This document shows positions 18,849 to 27,656 of a DNA stretch of 64,000 nucleotides, one piece after another. The stretch comes from Williamsia muralis NBRC 105860 (lineage in GTDB: Bacteria; Actinomycetota; Actinomycetes; Mycobacteriales; Mycobacteriaceae): the NCBI RefSeq assembly GCF_001598915.1, contig NZ_BDAP01000002.1:1084745-1148744 (forward strand). The letters run 5' to 3'. The position numbers were made by a program, and so were the translations under genes. Numbering within the stretch: the first letter of the stretch is position 1; every line of letters begins with the position of its first letter. The notes beneath the pieces are model-generated. The model saw only the letters and a list, made by a program, of their open reading frames with translations. It was not told where the DNA came from and ran no database searches.

Positions 18849-18897
18849 TCGGATTGGACTCGGGTCGAATTGGACTCGGGGGTCGATGTGGCTCGGG
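18849..18897. repeat. Tandem 16-bp direct repeats upstream of the putrescine/GABA operon
   Basis: TCGGATTGGACTCGGG (18849-18864) is followed directly by TCGAATTGGACTCGGG (18865-18880), one mismatch apart. After a 2-base gap comes a degenerate third copy, TCGATGTGGCTCGGG (18883-18897). They lie 20-68 bp upstream of the aldehyde dehydrogenase start, where a regulator or promoter would sit. Confidence 0.7.
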
Positions 18898-18955
18898 GAT
18901 CGATGGGGGACAGGTGATGGTTGCCAGTGTTCGCCGCATCGATGTGGTTGCGGAC

Positions 18956-18968
18956 CTGACAAAATGTC
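18956..18968. promoter_or_regulatory. Candidate PucR operator (CTGACAAAATGTC)
   Basis: GACA-AAA-TGTC (18958-18968), preceded by CT, matches 11 of 13 bases of the site at 7387-7399. It forms the core of a longer imperfect inverted repeat spanning 18953-18975. It is about 90 bp upstream of the second PucR gene and 130 bp upstream of the divergent aldehyde dehydrogenase gene. Confidence 0.5.
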
Positions 18969-19055
18969 CAGGGTCTGTTCGCCGTCGGTACACTCTGTCC
19001 AACAGTCGGCTTGTTTGTGCTGGTCTGTAGCCCCGGACTGGGCCCGAGGAGGAAG

Positions 19056-20564
19056 GTGGAGCCGTTGACCACCACTGTCCGCTGGCTGCTTGGTCAACGT
19101 GACCTCGATCTGCGGCTGATCGGGGGAGCCGCTGGTCAGGACCGCGACATCGACTGCGCACTGAGTTCGGAACTGCCTGCCCCGCACGAGTGGCTCGCCG
19201 GCGGGGAGCTGCTTCTCACCACCGGTCTGCGTCTGCCTCCCACGACAGCCGGGCGCCTCGAGTACGTCCGGCTGCTGGACCGGGTGGGAGTCGCAGGTGT
19301 CGGATTCGGTGTCGGCCTCGGCTTCGACGACGTGCCTGCCGATCTGGTGGAGGCCGCCGATCAGGTTGGCCTGCCGCTCCTCGAGGTCCCCTTGCCCGTG
19401 CCGTTCTCTGCCATCGCGCGCACGGTGCTCGACCACATCGCCGCAGAGCGCTTCGACCAATTCGTCCGCGCGTCGCACACGCAGCCGCGCATCACCCGCG
19501 CGATCATCGCCGGCGGCATGCCGGCGGTGGTGCGCGAACTCGCGGACGCCATCGAGCAGACGGTTGTGCTGCTCGACCGTGATCAGCAGCTGGTGAGCGC
19601 GCGGCCACAACCGGTGTCCGCCGAAGATCTGGAGTCGGTGCGGTCGCAGGTGGGACGTGACCCCGCGGCGGCCAGCGGCGTCACACTGACCGGCGACCGG
19701 GTGATCACGGTGCAACGGATCAGTGTGGCAGGCAACGTATTCGGGCACCTTGCCGTCATCGGCCGAACCCCGCTCGGTGATCTCGAGCGGGTACTGGTGG
19801 GTCACGCGACATCGCTGCTCAGTCTGGAACACGCCAAACCCGGTCAGGTGATGCGCGACCAGCAGGCGCTGAACTCCGACGCGTTGACACTGGCCATGTC
19901 GGGCCCGCCGCCCGCGGCAGCGCGCAACATCGTGTTGCGCGCCGCCGACCGGGACGGGCGTGTGCGGATCGCCGTCGCGCAGTACTCGGGGGTGGGAGGT
20001 GCGCAGCAGGCCGCCGCGGCGGTGGCGGTGGAATTGCAGAACCATTGGCGACCGGTGTTCGTCGACCAGAGCGGTCCGGAGGTGGTGGTGCTCCTTCGCG
20101 GGGAGGACCAACGTTCGTTCGCCGAATCGGTGCTCGCGATGGTGGGCAGGCAAGGGGCCCGTGCCGGATTGGGCACGGTGGTCTCGGTGGACGACATCAG
20201 CGACTCGGTCCGTCAGGCTCGGCTCGGATGTGCGGTGGCCGGTGAAGGCGAGGTGGTCGACCTGGCAGCACAGGGGTCGGTGCTGGCGCTCGAGCCGGTA
20301 CGCCAGGCGTTCAGCGGGGCACACGAATCGGTCCTGGGCCCGTTGCTCGAACACGATCGACGCAACGACAGCGCCCTGGTGGAGACGCTGCGCGGATACC
20401 TCCTGGCGAACGGACAATGGGAAGCCGCCGCCACCTCGGTGGGTGTGCATCGGCACACCCTTCGCCACCGGGTGGACCGCATCGAGCAACTCCTGCGCGT
20501 CGACCTCACCGACGCACGCACCCGCGCCGAACTGCTGCTGATCCTCCTGTCCGACCCCCGCTGA
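19056..20564 (+). CDS. PucR-family transcriptional regulator
   Basis: 502 residues with the N-terminal PucR domain (about 5-130; GGELLLTTGLRLPP), a central region, and a C-terminal PucR HTH (about 452-495; AAATSVGVHRHTLRHRVDRIE). It diverges from the agmatine/putrescine/GABA operon and is its most likely regulator; the inducer could be a polyamine or GABA. GTG at 19056 follows AGGAGGAAG very closely; a TTG at 19065 has better spacing (12 nt) and is a real alternative. It is a distant paralogue of the PucR gene at 7454. Confidence 0.87.
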   Translation: MEPLTTTVRWLLGQRDLDLRLIGGAAGQDRDIDCALSSELPAPHEWLAGGELLLTTGLRLPPTTAGRLEYVRLLDRVGVAGVGFGVGLGFDDVPADLVEAADQVGLPLLEVPLPVPFSAIARTVLDHIAAERFDQFVRASHTQPRITRAIIAGGMPAVVRELADAIEQTVVLLDRDQQLVSARPQPVSAEDLESVRSQVGRDPAAASGVTLTGDRVITVQRISVAGNVFGHLAVIGRTPLGDLERVLVGHATSLLSLEHAKPGQVMRDQQALNSDALTLAMSGPPPAAARNIVLRAADRDGRVRIAVAQYSGVGGAQQAAAAVAVELQNHWRPVFVDQSGPEVVVLLRGEDQRSFAESVLAMVGRQGARAGLGTVVSVDDISDSVRQARLGCAVAGEGEVVDLAAQGSVLALEPVRQAFSGAHESVLGPLLEHDRRNDSALVETLRGYLLANGQWEAAATSVGVHRHTLRHRVDRIEQLLRVDLTDARTRAELLLILLSDPR

Positions 20565-20651
20565 CCCGGCAGGTCCGCGGACCCGATGTCGATGCCCGCG
20601 ACGGCGCCAACCCGGTGACGACGATGATGTCCGGCCGATAGGCTGACTCAG

Positions 20652-22136
20652 GTGGAACTCGTCATCGGAATCGACATGGGCACCGGAAGCAGCAAAGGGG
20701 TTCTCGCCGACGCCGGGGGAACGGTGCTCGCCACCGAGACGGTTCCCCACGAGACGTCGATGCCGCGGCCGGGATGGGTGGAGGTCGACCCGGAACGGGT
20801 GTGGTGGCAGGAGATCTGCACGATCAGCTCCGCGTTGATGGCCGCCAAACCCGCGGACGGTGATGTGGTCGCCATCTGCGTCAGCGGGGTCGGCCCGTGC
20901 CTGGTTCTCTGCGACGCCGATCTACGGCCCACCCGCCCGGCCATCCTGTACGGCGTGGACACCCGGGCCAGCGCGGAGATCGCCGAGTTGACCGAGCAGC
21001 TGGGCGCCGAGCAGATCCTCGCCGATGCCGGGACGTTGCTGTCCAGTCAGGCGGTCGGGCCCAAGATGCTGTGGGTGCGCAATCACGAACCTGAGGTGTG
21101 GGCGCGCTCGGCGCGCTGGTATGGGTCAAACTCGTACATCGCCGCCAAACTCACCGGCGAGTACGTGATGGATCACCACACGGCCAGCCAGTGCGACCCG
21201 CTCTATGCGATAAAGGATTTCGAGTGGCACCGCCGGTGGGCGGAGCAGATCTGCGCGGACATTCCGATGCCACGCTTGTGCTGGCCGGGCGAGGTTGTGG
21301 GCTCTGTTCACCGTCGCGGCGCCGAGGAAACCGGACTGCCGGAGGGGATCCCGGTGGTCGCGGGCACGGTCGACGCTTTCGCCGAGGCGTTCTCGGTGGG
21401 TGTGCGTCAGCCGGGTGACCAGATGTTGATGTACGGCTCGACGATGTTCCTGATCCAGATCATCGACGAGTTCCACAGCGACCCTGCGCTGTGGACCACT
21501 GCTGGCGTCCAGGAGCGCACCCTCGCACTCGCTGCCGGGACGTCTACCGCCGGTCGGCTGATCTCGTGGCTCCAATCGGTCACCGGCAACGCCTCATTCG
21601 ACGAATTGACGTCCGAGGCGATGGCGGTGCCGCCGGGGAGCGAGGGGCTGCTCTTGCTGCCGTATCTCGCGGGAGAACGTACTCCGGTGTTCGATCCCGA
21701 TGCGCGTGGCGTGTTCGCCGGGCTCACGTTGCGGCACAACCGTGGACATCTGTTCCGGTCGGCCTACGAGGGGATCTCCTTCGGTATCCGGCAGATCCTC
21801 GAGATGTTCGATGATGCGCACACCGCCAAACGCACTGTCGCGGTGGGTGGCGGGCTGCGCAGCCCGGTGTGGGCTCAGGCACTCAGCGATATCACCGGCC
21901 GTACCCAGCTGGTCCCCGAACAGACGATCGGCGCGAGTTACGGCGACGCTCTGCTCGCCGCGATCGCGGTTGATCTCGTTGCGCCGGAGACCGATTGGAC
22001 CAAGCTCGCTCGGGAGATCACTCCCGACCCGAAGGTCGCGTCACTCTATGACGACCTCTATCAGACGTGGCGCGAACTGTATCCGGCAACAGCAGATCAG
22101 GTACATCATCTGGCGCGGATGACCGACGACCGCTGA
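20652..22136 (+). CDS. FGGY-family carbohydrate kinase
   Basis: 494 residues with the two-domain actin-like fold. The N-terminal IGIDMGTGSSKGVLAD phosphate loop, the GTVDAFAEAF loop, the YGSTMF segment and the C-terminal VGGGLRSPVWAQ adenosine motif place it near xylulokinases. It phosphorylates a sugar, ketose or polyol with ATP; the substrate cannot be fixed from sequence. It faces the SDR-SorC pair convergently at the edge of the tetritol block. It could therefore act on a tetritol or tetrulose, as the FGGY erythritol kinase EryA does in Brucella, or belong to an unrelated pathway. GTG start, weak RBS. Confidence 0.82.
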   Translation: MELVIGIDMGTGSSKGVLADAGGTVLATETVPHETSMPRPGWVEVDPERVWWQEICTISSALMAAKPADGDVVAICVSGVGPCLVLCDADLRPTRPAILYGVDTRASAEIAELTEQLGAEQILADAGTLLSSQAVGPKMLWVRNHEPEVWARSARWYGSNSYIAAKLTGEYVMDHHTASQCDPLYAIKDFEWHRRWAEQICADIPMPRLCWPGEVVGSVHRRGAEETGLPEGIPVVAGTVDAFAEAFSVGVRQPGDQMLMYGSTMFLIQIIDEFHSDPALWTTAGVQERTLALAAGTSTAGRLISWLQSVTGNASFDELTSEAMAVPPGSEGLLLLPYLAGERTPVFDPDARGVFAGLTLRHNRGHLFRSAYEGISFGIRQILEMFDDAHTAKRTVAVGGGLRSPVWAQALSDITGRTQLVPEQTIGASYGDALLAAIAVDLVAPETDWTKLAREITPDPKVASLYDDLYQTWRELYPATADQVHHLARMTDDR

Positions 22137-22189
22137 GAGCTGGTGGTCGGATCCACCGCGGCCGAGTCGGTTGCGCCCGCTTGTAGCGC

Positions 22190-22975
22190 TCAGCCCATCG
22201 TGTAGCCGCCGTCGACCGGGAGGTCCACGCCGGAGATCATCGATGCCGCGTCTGAGGCCAGCCACAGCACGGTGTTCGACACTTCCTGCGGAATCGCGAA
22301 GCGGCCCAGCGGGATCCGCGCCAGCATCGGCGCAGCTTTGGTCTCCTCACCCCACACGCGTTGACCCATCTCGGTGAGCACGACGGTGGGGCACACCGAA
22401 TTGGCGCGGATCCCGTACTGGCCCAGTTCGAGCGCCAGCACCTTGGTGGCCATCACCAATCCGGCCTTGGAGGCGCAGTACGAGTAGTGCTCACGCAGCG
22501 GTGCCAGGGCGGCAGCCGAGGCGACCGTGACGATGGAACCCCCGGTGCCCTGCTCGACCATGATCGAGCCCACCCGCGCGGCCAGAAGGGCGGGAGCTCG
22601 GAGGTTGACGTTGAGCACGGCGTCGTACTGCGCGGTGTCGAGGTCGAGAACCGAATGGGGATAGGAGATCCCGGCGTTGTTGATCAGGATGTCCAGGCCG
22701 TCGAACGCGGCTGCGGCGGCACGCGCGAGTGCTTCGGGACCATCGGTGTCGGCCAAGTCGGCGACCACTGTGGCAACGCGCGTGCCGTGTTCACGGCTCA
22801 GGGTGGCAGCGGCCTCGTCGAGCTCGACCTTGTTGCGTCCGCTCAGGATGAGGTCGGCTCCCGCGCGTGCGAGCGTGACCGCGATATCGGCGCCGATTCC
22901 TTTGGTGGCGCCGGTGATCAGCGCGCGTTTGCCGTCGAGGCGCAGAGTGGTCGGATCGACAGTCGGGGTGGTCAT
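22190..22975 (-). CDS. Short-chain dehydrogenase/reductase, candidate D-threitol dehydrogenase
   Basis: 261 residues, classical SDR. It has the cofactor motif TGATKGIG, the structural NNAG, the catalytic Ser (TVASAAALAP region) and Y-x-x-x-K (YSYCASKAG), ending in a PVDGGYTMG C-terminus. It is translationally coupled (ATGA) to the SorC-type regulator and lies beside the erythritol/L-threitol dehydrogenase. In the M. smegmatis tetritol pathway an SDR (DthD) oxidises D-threitol to D-erythrulose; this is the obvious candidate, but SDR substrates are hard to assign without alignment. Confidence 0.8.
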   Translation of the reverse strand: MTTPTVDPTTLRLDGKRALITGATKGIGADIAVTLARAGADLILSGRNKVELDEAAATLSREHGTRVATVVADLADTDGPEALARAAAAAFDGLDILINNAGISYPHSVLDLDTAQYDAVLNVNLRAPALLAARVGSIMVEQGTGGSIVTVASAAALAPLREHYSYCASKAGLVMATKVLALELGQYGIRANSVCPTVVLTEMGQRVWGEETKAAPMLARIPLGRFAIPQEVSNTVLWLASDAASMISGVDLPVDGGYTMG

Positions 22976-23985
22976 AAGCTCTCCATGATTGCTGTGGCGG
23001 TTGCGGGATCGGTGACGAGTTGGTTGAAGAAGCCCGCGGCTGCCCCGGCGACGATCGGGTCGACCTTGTCTTTGCCGACCGCCACACCGATGCCGATCGG
23101 CACCTGCTTGAGCAGGTCCAGTTCGATGGCGATGAGCCGATCGCGTCCGGGGAAATCGACGGCCCGGCCGTCGCGGTCGTAGAAGCGCGAGCACACGTCC
23201 CCCACGGCCGAGCGCAGCGACGCCGAGCCGGTCGGGACGAATTGCGGTATGTCAGAACGTAACAGAGGCGGTGCGCCGATGCCCATCAGCGCGCAGCGGG
23301 CCTGCGACCACAGTCGCAGGACTGGCTGGATGCTGGGGTCGACCGTGAGTGAGGCGTGCAGGTCCGGCCCGGGCAGGGCGGGTGCGAAGAGGTAGTTCGG
23401 TCGGCCGCCGATCCTTCCTGCGACGAGGCGGGTGATCTCGTTGGTCTGGTACCACGGCTCGGGTTGGTCGTTGCCGCCGACGGTCGGTACCACCAGGACG
23501 CCGGGCAGTTCGGCCATCTCGTACTGGGCCACTTCGTAGACGGTGCGGCCGGAGGACACCAGGAGTACGTCGCCCGGCAACAGATTTGCGTCACGGAGGC
23601 TGCGTGCCACCGCGGGGGCGAGAACCGATCCCATGACCTCCACGGTCGGGCGCGCTGGGGTGGGCGGGGGAAGCGGGCTGCTGAGATACACCCTGTCGAG
23701 GTGCAGTGCCGCCGCCAGGCTGGTCTCCAGGTCGGCGTCGAAGAAGTCTTGTGGCGCAATCACTTCGATGCGGACGATGCCCCGGCGACGGGCTTCGGCG
23801 AGCAGCCGGCTGACGGTTGCGCGGCTGACGCCGAGCTGTGATGCGACTTCGAGTTGGGTGGCTTCTTCGGTGTAGTACAGGCGGGCAGCGGCATAGACCA
23901 GCGAGGCGGAGAAGTGGCCGGAATCCGACCCGTTCGCCGCATCGGTCGACGGGGAGGCCGCCGACCTGCGTGTCTGGTTGGCCAT
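22972..23985 (-). CDS. SorC/DeoR-type sugar-binding transcriptional regulator
   Basis: 337 residues. An N-terminal HTH (about 25-70; EVASQLGVSRATVSRLLAEARRRGIV) is followed by a SorC sugar-binding domain with the LLVSSGRTVYEVA and VVPTVGGN segments and a GIGAPPLL loop. Such proteins bind phosphorylated sugars and control adjacent catabolic operons. It diverges from the tetritol dehydrogenase-ABC operon across a 170-bp region full of palindromes. The ATG at 23985 has GGAGGGG upstream; a longer frame would add 32 unlikely residues. Confidence 0.87.
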   Translation of the reverse strand: MANQTRRSAASPSTDAANGSDSGHFSASLVYAAARLYYTEEATQLEVASQLGVSRATVSRLLAEARRRGIVRIEVIAPQDFFDADLETSLAAALHLDRVYLSSPLPPPTPARPTVEVMGSVLAPAVARSLRDANLLPGDVLLVSSGRTVYEVAQYEMAELPGVLVVPTVGGNDQPEPWYQTNEITRLVAGRIGGRPNYLFAPALPGPDLHASLTVDPSIQPVLRLWSQARCALMGIGAPPLLRSDIPQFVPTGSASLRSAVGDVCSRFYDRDGRAVDFPGRDRLIAIELDLLKQVPIGIGVAVGKDKVDPIVAGAAAGFFNQLVTDPATATAIMESL

Positions 23986-24040
23986 GAGGCACACCCCTCC
24001 GTCGGTGACTGCGATCCCGCCGATTATGGCACTGCACATT

Positions 24041-24086
24041 TGTTCATGCGGTGAAAACTCGTGAACATCTGTTCTGTACATATGTA
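24041..24086. promoter_or_regulatory. Operator region between the SorC regulator and the tetritol operon
   Basis: TGTTCA (24041-24046) and TGAACA (24062-24067) form an inverted repeat with a 15-nt spacer, and TACATATGTA (24077-24086) is a perfect 10-bp palindrome. A further AGCGCT palindrome follows near 24093. This is the only divergent control region of the block, so it probably holds the SorC operator and both promoters. Confidence 0.5.
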
Positions 24087-24155
24087 TCAGTAAGCGCTAA
24101 CGTGACCCGGAACACAGCAAAATGAACGCGGCCTCGGCCGGTGAGGAGTTGGCTA

Positions 24156-25244
24156 ATGGGTGAGCAACTACCCGAGAAGATGCAGGCAGTTGTCTGTCAT
24201 GGACCCGAGGACTACCGCTTGGAGCAGGTCGCGGTACCGGTCGCCGGCCCCGGTGAGGCGTTGATCAAGGTCGAAGCAGTGGGTATCTGCGCGAGTGATC
24301 TCAAGTGCTACCACGGTGCGGCGAAGTTCTGGGGCGACGAGAATCGTCCCGCATGGGCCGAGACGGAGGTCATCCCAGGCCACGAGTTCGTCGGCACGGT
24401 GGTCTCACTCGACGCCGCCGCTGCCGAGCGGTGGGGGATCGCGGTGGGCGACCGGGTGGTGTCCGAGCAGATCGTTCCCTGCTGGGAGTGCATGTACTGC
24501 AAGCGCGGCTGGTACCACATGTGCGCGCCGCACGACCTCTACGGATTCAAGCGCCGTACACCCGGGGCGATGGCCGAGTACATGGTCTATCCCGGAGAAG
24601 CGCTGGTGCACAAGGTCTCCAAGGACATCCCTGCGCACCACGCCGCATTTGCCGAGCCTCTGTCGTGCTCACTCCACGCCGTCGAGCGCGCACAGATCAC
24701 CTTCGAGGACACCGTCGTCGTCGCCGGCTGCGGACCGATCGGCCTGGGCATGATCGCAGGTGCCAAGTCGAAGAACCCCGCTCGGGTGATCGCCCTCGAC
24801 ATGGCCGAGGAGAAGCTCGAACTCGCGAAGCGGTGCGGCGCCGACCTCACCATCAACATCGCGACCGAGGATGCGGTGGCGATGATCAAGGATCTGACGG
24901 ACGGCTACGGTGCCGATGTGTACCTGGAAGCCACGGGGCACCCCTCGGCGGTCCCGCAGGGACTGAACCTGCTGCGCAAACTGGGCCGGTACGTCGAGTA
25001 CGGCGTCTTCGGGAGCGACGTGTCCGTCGACTGGAGCATCATCAGCGACGACAAAGAGCTCGACGTCCTCGGTGCGCACCTGGGTCCGTACTGCTGGCCC
25101 GCAGCCATCCGCATGATCGAGTCGGGGGTTCTCCCGATGGACGAGATCTGCACCCACCAGTTGCCGCTGAGCGAGTTCCAGCGCGGATTGGACCTGGTGG
25201 CCAGCGGTAAAGAGTCGGTCAAGGTGTCCTTGATCCCGGCCTGA
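24156..25244 (+). CDS. eltD: Zn-dependent erythritol/L-threitol dehydrogenase
   Basis: 362 residues, medium-chain alcohol dehydrogenase. The catalytic zinc region is ICASDLKCYHG and PGHEFVG; four structural zinc cysteines lie in CWECMYCKRGWYHMC; the nucleotide-binding loop is VVAGCGPIGLGMI. The sequence agrees closely, from memory, with M. smegmatis EltD, which oxidises erythritol and L-threitol to L-erythrulose with NAD+. The ATG at 24156 has GAGGAG seven bases upstream; a GTG at 24141 is the less likely alternative. It opens the plus-strand operon that carries the importer, kinase and isomerase. Confidence 0.87.
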   Translation: MGEQLPEKMQAVVCHGPEDYRLEQVAVPVAGPGEALIKVEAVGICASDLKCYHGAAKFWGDENRPAWAETEVIPGHEFVGTVVSLDAAAAERWGIAVGDRVVSEQIVPCWECMYCKRGWYHMCAPHDLYGFKRRTPGAMAEYMVYPGEALVHKVSKDIPAHHAAFAEPLSCSLHAVERAQITFEDTVVVAGCGPIGLGMIAGAKSKNPARVIALDMAEEKLELAKRCGADLTINIATEDAVAMIKDLTDGYGADVYLEATGHPSAVPQGLNLLRKLGRYVEYGVFGSDVSVDWSIISDDKELDVLGAHLGPYCWPAAIRMIESGVLPMDEICTHQLPLSEFQRGLDLVASGKESVKVSLIPA

Positions 25245-25259
25245 GCGAAAGACGTATCC

Positions 25260-26681
25260 ATGAATGAGAATTTTTCGGTCAACACTCCGATGTCCCGTCG
25301 AAACCTGCTGCGGGCGTTCGGCGTGGTGGGTGTGGCCGCTGCCGCAGCACCGATCCTGGGCGCCTGCGGCGTGGGTGGTCGAGTCGACGCGGAGAACGGT
25401 GCCGCTGCGGTCTCGGGCTCGTTCGACTGGCGTAAAGCCGAAGGCACCACGCTCAACATCCTGCAGACACCGCACCCCTACCAGCAGTCATTCCAGCCGC
25501 TGCTGTCCGAGTTCAGCGCTCTCACCGGCATCAAGGTGAATGTCGATCTCGTGCCCGAGGCCGACTACTTCACCAAGTTGAACACCGAACTCGCCGGCGG
25601 CACGGGCAAGCACGACGTCTTCATGCTGGGTGCCTACTTCATCTGGCAATACGGCCCGCCCGGATGGATCGAGGACCTGGGCCCGTGGCTGGGCAACAGC
25701 GCGGCCACCAGCCAGGAGTACGACTTCGACGACATCTTCGAGGGCCTGCGCACCTCGACCCGCTGGAACTTCGAGCTGGGTAGCCCGCTCGGCACCGGCG
25801 GTCAGTGGGCGATCCCCTGGGGATTCGAGAACAATGTGGTGGCCTACAACAAGGCCTACTTCGACAGCCGGAAGATCGCGCTGCCGGACAACTTCGACGA
25901 CTTCATCCAACTCGCAATCGATCTCACCGATCGCTCCGAGAACCGCTACGGCATCGCGACCCGCGGCTCGAAGTCGTGGGCGACCATCCATCCCGGCTTC
26001 ATGAGTCAGTACGCCCGTGAAGGCGCCGTCGACTACACGCTCGACGGAGACGAACTGGTGGCCCGAATGAACTCCGCTAAGGCTGTCGATTTCACGCGCA
26101 AGTGGATCGAGATGCAGCACAAGGCCGGACCCACGTCGTGGACCACCTACGACTACCCCAACGCCACCGGCGACCTCGGTGACGGCAAGGCGATGATGGT
26201 GTACGACGCCGACAGCGCCACCTACCCCAAGAACAAGCCCGGTGCCAGTGCGCAGGCAGGCAACCTCGGGTGGTACCCCGGACCCGCGGGACCGGACGGC
26301 AACTACAACACCAACCTCTGGACCTGGACGTGGGCGATGAACTCGCTGTCCAAGAACAAGCTCGCCGCCTGGCTGTTCATGCAGTGGGCCACCGGCAAAG
26401 AGGCGATGAACAAGGCCGTCGAAGGCGGCATCTATGCCGACCCGGTCCGTAAGTCGGTGTTCGACAGCACGTTCAAGCGGATCGCGGCCGATCAGCCGGG
26501 CTACCTCGAGACCTTCGAGACGGTCATCGGGTCGTCGAAGATCCAGTTCACCCCGCAGAAGAAGTTCTTCGACACCACCAAGGACTGGGCGGTGGCGTTG
26601 CAGGACATCTACGGCGGCGACGACGCCCAGTCCCGGCTGGACAGTCTGGCCAAGACCAACACCTCCAAAGTGAATCTCTAA
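25260..26681 (+). CDS. ABC sugar/polyol importer, solute-binding lipoprotein (Tat-type signal)
   Basis: 473 residues. The signal region has a twin-arginine motif SRRNLL (R13, R14), a hydrophobic stretch and a lipobox ILGAC with C36 as the lipidated residue. The mature part is a cluster-B type family-1 solute-binding protein (NILQTPHPYQQSF start, later NTNLWTWTWAMNSLSKN and an AAWLFMQWATG segment). It would capture tetritols outside the membrane and hand them to the two permeases that follow. The Tat signal implies export after folding. It lies 15 bp after eltD. Confidence 0.9.
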   Translation: MNENFSVNTPMSRRNLLRAFGVVGVAAAAAPILGACGVGGRVDAENGAAAVSGSFDWRKAEGTTLNILQTPHPYQQSFQPLLSEFSALTGIKVNVDLVPEADYFTKLNTELAGGTGKHDVFMLGAYFIWQYGPPGWIEDLGPWLGNSAATSQEYDFDDIFEGLRTSTRWNFELGSPLGTGGQWAIPWGFENNVVAYNKAYFDSRKIALPDNFDDFIQLAIDLTDRSENRYGIATRGSKSWATIHPGFMSQYAREGAVDYTLDGDELVARMNSAKAVDFTRKWIEMQHKAGPTSWTTYDYPNATGDLGDGKAMMVYDADSATYPKNKPGASAQAGNLGWYPGPAGPDGNYNTNLWTWTWAMNSLSKNKLAAWLFMQWATGKEAMNKAVEGGIYADPVRKSVFDSTFKRIAADQPGYLETFETVIGSSKIQFTPQKKFFDTTKDWAVALQDIYGGDDAQSRLDSLAKTNTSKVNL

Positions 26682-26698
26682 CGGAGAGAGAAGAACCA

Positions 26699-27655
26699 AT
26701 GACCACTCAAGCGTCAAAGGCGACGACGGATGGTGTTTCGGACCAGCCGCCTGTCCGTGCGGACAAACCGGTCGAGGTGCCGACCTGGCGCCGACGGCTG
26801 CGCCCCTACCTGCTCTCGCTTCCCGCACTCATCATCGTCATCGGCATCCTGTACCCGTTCTTCGTCGGTGCCTACTACTCGGTGCTCAACTACGCGGCCG
26901 TCAACCCCGATCCCGTGTTCGTCGGTTTCCGTAACTTCGCCTCGGTGCTCGGCGACCAGATCTTCTGGCAGAGCGTGCAGGTCACCGGAGTGTTCGCGGT
27001 GGTTGCCACGGCGGTCGAGACCGTCCTGGGCGTGGGCCTCGCGCTGTTGCTCAACCGCTCCAGCATCATCGGCAAGATCTTCGAGAAGGTCCTGATCCTG
27101 CCGCTGATGATCGCACCCGTCATCGCGGGCGTGATCTGGAAGCTGATGTTCAACCCGCAGTTCGGAATCCTCAACCACGTTCTGGGACTGGGGAACACCT
27201 TCGACTGGTTGTCCAGCACCAACGCGCTCTGGTCGGTGATCCTGGTCGACGTCTGGATCTTCACACCCTTTGTCGCGATCCTCGTGCTCGCGGGCATCCG
27301 CTCGCTGCCGAAGGAGCCGTTCGAGGCCTCCGAGGTCGACGGTGCCAACTGGTTCTTCATGTTCCGCAAACTGATGCTGCCGATGCTGTGGCCATACATC
27401 CTGGTGGCCGTCATCTTCCGGTTCATGGACAACCTCAAGGTGTTCGACGCGATCTACGTGCTCACCGCGGGCGGCCCCGGCGTCTCGACCCGCACCCTTC
27501 AGATCGGCGCGTTCGAGGACGCGATCATCAACCTCGACTACTCCCGTGGAGCGACCTACATGTTGCTGCTCTGGATCATCGTGTTCATCACCGCACGCGT
27601 TCTCGTCAGCGTGCTCGGAAAGGCGCAGCGACGAGCTGCGGGAGCGGAGTCCTGA
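26699..27655 (+). CDS. ABC sugar/polyol importer, permease 1 (MalF/UgpA type)
   Basis: 318 residues with six membrane helices; a cytoplasmic Pro/Arg-rich N-terminus (about 1-35) precedes the first. The EAA loop that contacts the ATPase reads EASEVDGANWFFMFRKLMLPMLWP (residues near 210-235). It belongs to the binding-protein-dependent permease family and pairs with the next gene. CGGAGAGAG provides a strong RBS before the ATG. Confidence 0.93.
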   Translation: MTTQASKATTDGVSDQPPVRADKPVEVPTWRRRLRPYLLSLPALIIVIGILYPFFVGAYYSVLNYAAVNPDPVFVGFRNFASVLGDQIFWQSVQVTGVFAVVATAVETVLGVGLALLLNRSSIIGKIFEKVLILPLMIAPVIAGVIWKLMFNPQFGILNHVLGLGNTFDWLSSTNALWSVILVDVWIFTPFVAILVLAGIRSLPKEPFEASEVDGANWFFMFRKLMLPMLWPYILVAVIFRFMDNLKVFDAIYVLTAGGPGVSTRTLQIGAFEDAIINLDYSRGATYMLLLWIIVFITARVLVSVLGKAQRRAAGAES

Positions 27656-27656
27656 C

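Noticed and set aside
20572..20583. GGTCCGCGGACC, a perfect 12-bp palindrome after the second PucR gene, as a terminator
   Set aside because: A stem without a loop or T-run is not a convincing terminator, and such GC palindromes are frequent by chance in DNA of this composition.
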